Shown piece by piece: positions 57,700 through 64,000 of a DNA stretch of 64,000 nucleotides. Within the stretch, counting starts at the first letter, position 1. Each line of letters starts with the position of its first letter. The notes below the pieces were generated by a model. The model was not told where the DNA came from, did not search any database, and saw nothing but the letters and a program-made list of their open reading frames with translations. This stretch comes from Pseudomonas sp. N40(2020) (GTDB lineage Bacteria > Pseudomonadota > Gammaproteobacteria > Pseudomonadales > Pseudomonadaceae): positions 1-64,000 of the forward strand of contig NZ_JACSZV010000016.1 of assembly GCF_014472415.1 (NCBI RefSeq), read 5' to 3'. Both the position numbers and the translations under genes were made by a program.

Positions 57700-59163
57700 T
57701 CAGTGCAGGGCTTTTTCAGCGTTCTGAATCGCCGCGAATTCTTCCTCCGGCGTACCTGCTACCAAGTGATGTCGACTGTAGAAAGCAAAGTAAGCAATTA
57801 ACACTCCATAGATGATAGCGGCGCCGATCACGACCCGCGGATCGACCAGGAAACCCGCAATCACGGCGATGCAGGCCAGCACCAGCGCAACACCCGAGGT
57901 GAAGATGCCGCCGGGCGTACGGTACGGACGATCCATTTTGGGGCGGCGGATGCGCAGGGTGATGTGCGCGGCCATCATCAGCACATAGGAAATGGTCGCG
58001 CCGAACACCGCCACCAGAATCAGCAAGTCGCCCTGGCCGGTCAGCGACAACCCGAAACCGATGATCCCCGGAATCACCAGCGCCAGCACCGGTGCCTTGC
58101 TTTTGTTGGTCTCGGACAATTTGCGCGGCAGGTAGCCTGCGCGGGACAAGGCGAAAATCTGCCGCGAATAGGCGTAGATGATCGAGAAGAAACTGGCGAT
58201 CAACCCGGCCAGGCCCACGAGATTGACGAAACCGCCCATCCAGGTCGAGCCGCCGTAGGCTTTGCTCAACGCTTCAACCAGCGGGTTGCCCGACGTCAGC
58301 AGCGAGTTGGCACCTGCGCCGCCCGGCCCGACGATCAAAATCAGCAGGGCAAACGCCAGCAGCACCAGCATGGCGCCGATGAGCCCGCGTGGCAGGTCGC
58401 GCTTGGGGTTTTTGGTTTCTTCGGCGGCCAGCGGCACACCTTCCACCGCGAGGAAAAACCAGATCGCGTAAGGAATCGCCGCCCACACGCCGACATAGCC
58501 GAACGGCAGGAAACTGCTGGCGCCGGTAGCGTTGCTCACTGGGATGTCGAGCAAATTGGCGACGTCAAAGTGCGGCACCATGGCCACCAGAAATACGCCG
58601 AGCGCCAGAGCAGCAATGGCCGTGATGACGAACATCAGCTTCAACGCTTCGCCCACCCCGAAAATGTGGATGGCGATAAAAATGATGTAGAACGCCAGAT
58701 AAATCATCCAGCCGCCGATGCCAAACAACGATTCGCAATAAGCGCCGATGAACACGGCAATCGCGGCAGGGGCGATGGCGTATTCGATAAGGATCGCGGT
58801 TCCAGTCAGGAAGCCGCCCCAAGGGCCGAACGCGCTGCGGGCAAATCCGTAACCGCCACCGGCAGTAGGAATCATTGAGGACAGTTCGGCCAGGGAAAAG
58901 CACATGCACAAATACATGGTGGCCATCAGCAGTGTCGCGAGGAACATGCCGCCCCACCCGCCCTGAGCCAGGCCGAAGTTCCAGCCGGCATAATCGCCGG
59001 AGATCACATAAGCGACCCCAAGCCCCACCAGCAGCACCCAGCCGGCGGCGCCTTTTTTCAGTTCGCGTTGTTGGAAGTAGTCCGAACCGACTTTTTCGAA
59101 GTCGACGGAAGAGCCAGTCGCCGGAGCGCCAGCAGGGGATTCGCTAGGCATAGGGTTCACCAT
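57700..59163 (-). CDS. eat: Ethanolamine permease (APC superfamily)
   Basis: 487 residues from the ATG at 59163 (a second ATG at 59151). Twelve hydrophobic segments, N-terminal VGLGVAYVISGDYAGWNFGL typical of the group, and helix 8 region FALSRAGYLPRKLSETNKSK. Lies 52 bases upstream of eutB on the same strand, so it brings in the EutBC substrate. Confidence 0.9.
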   Translation of the reverse strand: MVNPMPSESPAGAPATGSSVDFEKVGSDYFQQRELKKGAAGWVLLVGLGVAYVISGDYAGWNFGLAQGGWGGMFLATLLMATMYLCMCFSLAELSSMIPTAGGGYGFARSAFGPWGGFLTGTAILIEYAIAPAAIAVFIGAYCESLFGIGGWMIYLAFYIIFIAIHIFGVGEALKLMFVITAIAALALGVFLVAMVPHFDVANLLDIPVSNATGASSFLPFGYVGVWAAIPYAIWFFLAVEGVPLAAEETKNPKRDLPRGLIGAMLVLLAFALLILIVGPGGAGANSLLTSGNPLVEALSKAYGGSTWMGGFVNLVGLAGLIASFFSIIYAYSRQIFALSRAGYLPRKLSETNKSKAPVLALVIPGIIGFGLSLTGQGDLLILVAVFGATISYVLMMAAHITLRIRRPKMDRPYRTPGGIFTSGVALVLACIAVIAGFLVDPRVVIGAAIIYGVLIAYFAFYSRHHLVAGTPEEEFAAIQNAEKALH

Positions 59164-59222
59164 TCTTATTGTTTTATTGGCCCAGTTGCGGGGCCGGGGA
59201 CCATTGGGTTGAATCGCACATC

Positions 59223-59320
59223 GCTTTCGCGAGCAGGCTCGCTCCCACATTGGATGTGTGTCGAGTCGAGCATTGCGGGGGCACGCAGTCCCTGTGGGAG
59301 CGAGCCTGCTCGCGAAAGCG
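59223..59320. repeat. Inverted pair of GTGGGAGCGAGC-type REP elements (REPIN)
   Basis: CGCTTTCGCGAGCAGGCTCG followed by CTCCCAC at about 59223-59249 and its reverse complement at 59291-59320, between the permease and aldehyde dehydrogenase genes. Confidence 0.88.
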
Positions 59321-59362
59321 GTCGAAAGGGCGAGGCAGAAATATCTGCCTCGCCCCTATGCT

Positions 59363-60883
59363 TTAGAAGAAGCCCAACGGATTGATGTCGTAGCTCACCA
59401 GCAGGTTTTTGGTCTGCTGATAGTCGTCGAGCATCATCTTGTGGGTTTCACGGCCGACGCCGGACTTCTTGTACCCACCGAACGCGGCATGCGCCGGGTA
59501 CAGGTGGTAGCAGTTGGTCCACACGCGACCGGCCTTGATTGCGCGGCCCATGCGGTAGGCGCGGTTGATGTCGCGGGTCCACAGGCCGGCGCCAAGGCCG
59601 AACTCGGTGTCGTTGGCGATGGCCAGGGCTTCGGCTTCGTCCTTGAACGTGGTGATGCTCACCACCGGGCCAAAGATTTCTTCCTGGAACACGCGCATCT
59701 TGTTGGTGCCCTTGAGCAGGGTCGGCTGGATGTAATAGCCGGTCGACAGATTGCCCTCGAGTTTTTCCACCTTGCCGCCGGTCAGCAGCTCTGCGCCTTC
59801 GCCCTTGGCGATTTCCAGGTAGGACAGGATCTTGTCGAATTGCTGCTCGGACGCCTGAGCGCCAACCATGGTGTCGGTGTCCAGCGGATCGCCACGTTTG
59901 ATTTGCAGGACTTTCTTCATGACCACGGCCATGAATTCGTCGTAGATCGATTCCTGAACCAGTGCGCGGGACGGGCAGGTGCAGACTTCGCCCTGGTTGA
60001 AGAACGCCAGCACCAGACCTTCGGCAGCTTTCTCGATGAAAGTCGGCTCGGCCTGCATGATGTCTTCGAAGAAGATGTTCGGCGATTTTCCGCCCAGTTC
60101 CACGGTGGACGGGATGATGTTTTCGGCAGCGCATTTCATGATGTGCGAGCCGACCGGGGTTGACCCGGTGAAGGCAATCTTGGCGATGCGTTTGCTGGTC
60201 GCCAGCGCTTCGCCGGCTTCTTTGCCGTAGCCCTGAACAACGTTCAGCACGCCCGGCAGCAGCAGGTCGCCGATCAGTTCGACCAGCACGGAAATACCCA
60301 GCGGAGTTTGCTCGGCAGGTTTGAGCACCACGCAGTTACCGGCGGCCAGGGCTGGCGCAAGTTTCCACGCGGCCATCAGGATCGGGAAGTTCCACGGGAT
60401 GATCTGGCCGACCACGCCCAGCGGTTCATGAATGTGATAAGCCACGGTGTTGCCGTCGATTTCGGCAGCGCTGCCTTCCTGGGCGCGGATGCAACCGGCG
60501 TAGTAGCGGAAGTGGTCGGCGGCGAGCGGGATGTCGGCGTTGAGGGTTTCGCGGATGGCTTTGCCGTTGTCCCAGGTTTCGGTGATCGCCAGCAGTTCGA
60601 GGTTGGCTTCGATGCGGTCGGCGATTTTCAACAGGATCAGCGAGCGCGCCTGCACGGAGGTCGCGCCCCACGCATCGGCGGCAGCGTGGGCGGCGTCCAG
60701 TGCCTTATCGATGTCTTCGGCAGTGGAGCGGGGGAATTCGGCAATTGGCTGGCCGTTGACCGGCGAAGTATTGGTGAAGTACTGACCTTTGACAGGCGCG
60801 ACGAACTCGCCGCCGATGTAGTTACCGTACTTGCTCTTGAACGAGACTTTGGCGCCTTCAGTACCGGGGTGAGCGTAACGCAT
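59363..60883 (-). CDS. exaC: Acetaldehyde dehydrogenase (ExaC/AldB type)
   Basis: 506 residues, the standard length. NAD-binding [16 protein letters not shown], catalytic Glu in [12 protein letters not shown] and catalytic Cys in [16 protein letters not shown]. Oxidises the acetaldehyde released by EutBC to acetate. Good AAGGAGAA site. A sigma-54 promoter at 60946-60961 and an activator-site candidate at 61036-61064 lie upstream. Confidence 0.93.
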   Translation of the reverse strand: MRYAHPGTEGAKVSFKSKYGNYIGGEFVAPVKGQYFTNTSPVNGQPIAEFPRSTAEDIDKALDAAHAAADAWGATSVQARSLILLKIADRIEANLELLAITETWDNGKAIRETLNADIPLAADHFRYYAGCIRAQEGSAAEIDGNTVAYHIHEPLGVVGQIIPWNFPILMAAWKLAPALAAGNCVVLKPAEQTPLGISVLVELIGDLLLPGVLNVVQGYGKEAGEALATSKRIAKIAFTGSTPVGSHIMKCAAENIIPSTVELGGKSPNIFFEDIMQAEPTFIEKAAEGLVLAFFNQGEVCTCPSRALVQESIYDEFMAVVMKKVLQIKRGDPLDTDTMVGAQASEQQFDKILSYLEIAKGEGAELLTGGKVEKLEGNLSTGYYIQPTLLKGTNKMRVFQEEIFGPVVSITTFKDEAEALAIANDTEFGLGAGLWTRDINRAYRMGRAIKAGRVWTNCYHLYPAHAAFGGYKKSGVGRETHKMMLDDYQQTKNLLVSYDINPLGFF

Positions 60884-60945
60884 GATGTTCTCCTTGGCTT
60901 TGTACTTATTAGAGAAACGCGCAAGTGCGCTTGCTATAAGCGTAG

Positions 60946-60961
60946 AGCAAAGGTCGGGCCA
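60946..60961 (-). promoter_or_regulatory. Sigma-54 promoter of exaC
   Basis: On the minus strand TGGCCCG-ACCT-TTGCT matches the TGGCACG-N4-TTGCA consensus, with GG and GC at the required spacing. It is 63-78 bases upstream of the exaC ATG. Confidence 0.78.
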
Positions 60962-61035
60962 CCGCCGTGCAGGTCAGGTAAATCAAGGCCTTGCGCGGTT
61001 TCTGTCGGACGGGTGGATGAAGGCTGTGACGGTTT

Positions 61036-61064
61036 CGGTACAGATGCGGTGACAGTTTGTACCG
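61036..61064. promoter_or_regulatory. Candidate upstream activator site
   Basis: CGGTACA-N15-TGTACCG, a perfect 7-base inverted repeat, lies 75-118 bases upstream of the sigma-54 element. Related half-sites (GTGACGG, GGTGACAG, GGCACAG) cluster within 61025-61080. Confidence 0.5.
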
Positions 61065-61182
61065 CTTTTGGCACAGTCAGTGACCGGGCAGTCTTGCCAG
61101 CATTGCAATGCGCCGGTGGCTGGAGGATGCTGGGCGTCACCTCAAGCATTGGGCCACCGAGCCTCGGGGAGAACAATAAGAA

Positions 61183-63096
61183 ATGCACGACAACCATTTG
61201 AGTCGCCATGCCCAACAGGTTCTCACCGCCACCCAGGGCAAACCTCACCTGCACGGGCCCGGAGCTGATCCGTCAATCGCCCGCTCATGGCTGCGCTGTC
61301 TTGAGGATTATCATCTCGACCCCGCGCTGAGCATGGCGCCCACCGTGCTCGAACACGGGCGCGTCCTCGAAAGCCGCGAACGTCTGCAGCAGGTCTTGAA
61401 GATTGCCGGCAATGAAATGAGCAGCCTGCATCAACAACTCTCCGGCGCCGGCCACGCGGTGCTGCTGACCGACGCGCGCGGGGTGATCCTCAATTGCGTC
61501 ACCGCGCCCACCGAACGCAAGATTTTCGAACGCGCCGGCCTCTGGCTCGGTGCCGACTGGAGCGAAGCCTGTGAAGGCACCAACGGCATCGGCACCTGTC
61601 TGGTCGAGCGTCAGGCGCTGACTATTCACCAGGACGAACACTTTCGAGGGCGCCATACGGGCCTGACTTGTTCGGCGAGTCCGGTGTTCGATCCGCACGG
61701 CGAGTTGCTGGCCGTGCTCGATGTGTCCTCGGCGCGCCACGACGTCTCGCGCCAGAGCCAGTTCCACACCATGGCGCTGGTCAATCTGTCGGCGAAGATG
61801 ATCGAGAGTTGCTACTTCCTGCGTTGTTTCGATAACCAATGGCTGCTGCGTTTCCATCTCCAGGCCGAATCCGTAGGGTTGTTCAGCGAAGGGCTGCTGG
61901 CGTTTGACGGGGAAGGGCGGATCAGTGCGGTCAACCAGAGTGCGCTGAACCTGCTCGGACATATTCGCGGTGGCTTGCTCGGCAAACCGGTGGAGGCGTT
62001 TTTCGATTGTTCGCTCGATGAATTGCTTGGCCGGGCGAGCGCCAATGCCAGCGCCAGTTGGCCGTTGCGCACCCGCGATGGCCGGCAGCTGTTTGCCGTG
62101 TTGCGTGGCGAATCGCGCAAGCCGCCGCCGATCATGCGCTCACCAGTTGTCACCGAGGCACCACGCTTGTCGGGCATCTGCCTTGGTGATGCGACGCTGC
62201 AAGCGAACTTCCGCAAAGCCCTGCGCGTTTTCGAGCGTGATGTGCCGCTGTTGATCAATGGCGAAACGGGCTCCGGCAAAGAAGCCTTCGCCAAAGCGGT
62301 GCATCAAGCCAGTCAGCGGTCGAGCAAGGCGTTCGTCGCACTCAACTGTGCAGCAATCCCCGAGAGCCTGATCGAAAGCGAGCTGTTCGGCTATCGCGGC
62401 GGTAGCTTCACTGGTGCTCGCAAGGACGGCATGCGCGGCAAGTTGCAGCAGGCCGATGGAGGCACGCTGTTCCTCGATGAAATCGGCGACATGCCGCTGG
62501 CCTTGCAGACCCGCTTGCTGCGGGTGCTGGAAGATCGGCAAGTGGTGCCGATTGGCGGGGAACCGGAAGCGGTCAATGTGCGGATCATCAGCGCGACCCA
62601 CCGCAATCTGCTTGAGCGGGTTGCGGACGGCAGCTTCCGTGAAGATCTGTATTACCGGCTCAATGGGCTGGAAGTGGCGTTGCCGGCGTTGCGCGAGCGC
62701 AGTGATAAATCGCAACTGTTGGACTTCCTGCTGGCCGAGGAGGCTGGCGGCGAGACGATATTGATTGAACAACCTGCGCGTGAGGCGCTGCTGGCGTTCA
62801 ACTGGCCGGGCAATGTGCGGCAGTTGCGCAATGTGCTGCGCACGTTGGCGGCGTTGTGTGATGAAGGGCGGATCGGGCTGGAGGATTTGCCGGCGATGAT
62901 TCGGCAGGTGCGGGTGGCGGTTTTGCAACCTGATGTATCTGAGCATCCATTGGAAGATGCTGAGCGGGTTGCGCTGCTTAAAACGCTGGAACAGACGCGG
63001 TGGCATATGACGCATACGGCTGAGCAGTTGGGGGTTAGTCGTAATACGCTTTACAGGAAGCTGCGTAAACATGGCATTGAGCGGCGGGTCAGTTAG
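61183..63096 (+). CDS. Sigma-54-dependent activator (AcoR-like) of the ethanolamine/acetaldehyde genes
   Basis: 637 residues. N-terminal GAF-type sensory region (about 60-210, EACEGTNGIGTCLVE), a PAS-like segment (220-300), an AAA domain with Walker A NGETGSGKE (359-367), a sigma-54-contact loop GSFTGA (407-412; Ser replaces the usual Ala), Walker B GGTLFLDEIGDM, and a C-terminal Fis helix-turn-helix (MTHTAEQLGVSRNTLYRKL). It is divergent from exaC, whose sigma-54 promoter it should activate, probably in response to acetaldehyde or ethanolamine metabolism. Confidence 0.93.
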   Translation: MHDNHLSRHAQQVLTATQGKPHLHGPGADPSIARSWLRCLEDYHLDPALSMAPTVLEHGRVLESRERLQQVLKIAGNEMSSLHQQLSGAGHAVLLTDARGVILNCVTAPTERKIFERAGLWLGADWSEACEGTNGIGTCLVERQALTIHQDEHFRGRHTGLTCSASPVFDPHGELLAVLDVSSARHDVSRQSQFHTMALVNLSAKMIESCYFLRCFDNQWLLRFHLQAESVGLFSEGLLAFDGEGRISAVNQSALNLLGHIRGGLLGKPVEAFFDCSLDELLGRASANASASWPLRTRDGRQLFAVLRGESRKPPPIMRSPVVTEAPRLSGICLGDATLQANFRKALRVFERDVPLLINGETGSGKEAFAKAVHQASQRSSKAFVALNCAAIPESLIESELFGYRGGSFTGARKDGMRGKLQQADGGTLFLDEIGDMPLALQTRLLRVLEDRQVVPIGGEPEAVNVRIISATHRNLLERVADGSFREDLYYRLNGLEVALPALRERSDKSQLLDFLLAEEAGGETILIEQPAREALLAFNWPGNVRQLRNVLRTLAALCDEGRIGLEDLPAMIRQVRVAVLQPDVSEHPLEDAERVALLKTLEQTRWHMTHTAEQLGVSRNTLYRKLRKHGIERRVS

Positions 63097-63098
63097 AG

Positions 63099-63245
63099 CC
63101 CTCACCCTAGCCCTCTCCCAGAGGGAGAGGGGACTGACCGAGGTGTTCTGGCGATTTACGCCGACCTGAATCATCGACGTGAACTCAGCATTTGAAAGCA
63201 ACCGAGATCGGCTCCCTCTCCCTCGGGAGAGGGCTGGGGTGAGGG
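63099..63245. repeat. Inverted pair of CCCTCACCCC-type palindromic elements
   Basis: CCCTCACCCTAGCCCTCTCC at 63099-63118 with its palindrome to 63133, and the opposite-orientation GGGAGAGGGCTGGGGTGAGG ending at 63244. Same arrangement as 10014-10177. Confidence 0.82.
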
Positions 63246-63351
63246 GCGACAATCCACAGCCGAACACAAATGCCATTCCCGCCCCATCACCTAAAGAGTG
63301 CGAATTCCCCCTCCCTACGCTAACCTGCGGCCATGTTTTACGAGGTCGACT

Positions 63352-64000
63352 ATGCACATTCATATTCTGGGTATCTGCGGGACTTTCATGGGCTCGATGG
63401 CGGTTCTGGCCAAAGAGCTGGGCCACCACGTGACCGGTTCCGACGCCAACGTCTATCCGCCGATGAGCACGCAGCTTGAAGCCCAGGGCATTCAGCTGAC
63501 GCAGGGTTACGACCCGGCTCAGCTCGATCCGGCGCCGGATCTGGTGGTGATCGGCAACGCCATGTCCCGCGGCAATCCGGCGGTGGAATATGTGCTGAAC
63601 AAAGGCCTGCCGTACGTTTCCGGCCCGCAGTGGCTGGCCGATCACGTGCTGCAAGGTCGCTGGGTGCTGGCCGTCGCCGGCACCCACGGCAAAACCACCA
63701 CCAGCAGCATGCTCGCCTGGGTGCTGGAACACGCCGGCATGAGCCCAGGCTTCCTGATTGGCGGCGTGCCGCAGAATTTCTCGGTGTCGGCGCGTCTGGG
63801 CGGCACGCCGTTCTTTGTGATCGAAGCTGACGAGTACGACAGCGCGTTTTTCGACAAACGCTCGAAATTCGTTCACTACCGCCCACGCACCGCGATCCTC
63901 AACAATCTTGAGTTCGATCACGCGGACATCTTCCCGGACCTGCCGGCGATCGAGCGGCAATTCCACCATTTGGTGCGCACGATTCCGAGTGAAGGCTTGG
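63352..64000 (+). CDS. mpl: UDP-N-acetylmuramate:tripeptide ligase Mpl (5' part)
   Basis: Starts at the ATG at 63352 with GAGG seven bases upstream and runs off the window end; 216 complete codons are seen. N-terminal MHIHILGICGTFMGSMAVLA, ATP loop AVAGTHGKTTTSSMLAWVL and EADEYDSAFFDKRSKF are the Mur-ligase features of Mpl, which recycles murein tripeptide from broken-down peptidoglycan by joining it to UDP-MurNAc. Confidence 0.95.
   Translation, partial: MHIHILGICGTFMGSMAVLAKELGHHVTGSDANVYPPMSTQLEAQGIQLTQGYDPAQLDPAPDLVVIGNAMSRGNPAVEYVLNKGLPYVSGPQWLADHVLQGRWVLAVAGTHGKTTTSSMLAWVLEHAGMSPGFLIGGVPQNFSVSARLGGTPFFVIEADEYDSAFFDKRSKFVHYRPRTAILNNLEFDHADIFPDLPAIERQFHHLVRTIPSEGL

Noticed and set aside
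59164..59250. Sigma-54 promoter before the ethanolamine permease
   Set aside because: TGG and GC pairs occur but at the wrong spacing (12 rather than 10 bases).
62140..63969. Long open frame (609 codons) on the minus strand opposite the sigma-54 activator
   Set aside because: It crosses the activator, a repeat pair and the start of mpl, and its translation is low-complexity Arg/His/Gln. A shadow of high-GC coding DNA.

Overview
The window reads as chromosomal DNA of a Pseudomonas of the fluorescens group. The grounds are high GC, the nrdR-ribD-ribE-ribBX-ribH-nusB-thiL-pgpA block, a separate ribA, the xseB-ispA-dxs block, an ethanolamine locus under a sigma-54 activator, and many REP-type palindromes (core GTGGGAGCGAGC / TGTAGGAGCTGC) between genes. 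Nearly all of it is densely packed coding sequence. No rRNA, tRNA, transposase, integrase or CRISPR array was seen.

Layout. 1-8.6 kb: pspA with a DUF2170 partner, an isochorismatase-fold hydrolase divergent from a GlxA-type regulator, a DUF3182-hydrolase pair, and a ybhN-clsB-ybhP membrane-lipid operon headed by an unannotated 31-codon small ORF. 8.7-15.2 kb: MFS exporter, MscS-family channel, two overlapping sugar-nucleotide SDR genes, OmpW. 15.4-18.6 kb: a four-gene zinc-type ABC operon (ZrgA-like DUF2796, ATPase, permease, DUF3299) behind a Zur-box-like palindrome. 18.7-30 kb: CnoX-type thioredoxin, a methyltransferase and lipoprotein, nrdR, riboflavin and thiamin genes, pgpA, ribA and a BtuF-like protein. 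The GTP cyclohydrolase half of the RibB fusion has lost its zinc cysteines, so the separate RibA must supply that step. 30-35 kb: btuB with an unclear 5' end, then dxs, ispA and xseB.

35.2-36.5 kb: a Fic protein with a C-terminal winged helix and two perfect tandem inverted repeats at its promoter, which suggests autoregulation. 36.7-46.8 kb: a tightly coupled operon of exported proteins, yfaP-yfaA-yfaT-yfaS-yfaQ-yfaP. Its alpha-2-macroglobulin lacks the thioester cysteine. YfaT carries an NlpC/P60-like Cys/His signature. YfaQ shows PBP-like SxxK, SpoIID-like and HEXXH motifs in one chain. I infer a periplasmic system that joins a protease-trap-like protein to cell-wall enzymes; this is the best candidate here for an undescribed system.

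46.9-52.3 kb: an AT-richer accessory island with a lipoprotein, a frameshifted small membrane protein, a DarTG toxin-antitoxin pair preceded by a second DarT-like gene broken by one in-frame stop, an Mrr-type restriction endonuclease, and an orphan S24 phage-type repressor with its own candidate operators. 52.5-55.3 kb: ppa, mtfA, a DedA protein and a GNAT acetyltransferase. 55.4-63.1 kb: ethanolamine use without a microcompartment (eutC, eutB, permease, aldehyde dehydrogenase) with a divergent sigma-54 activator, a sigma-54 promoter and a candidate activator site. The window ends inside mpl.
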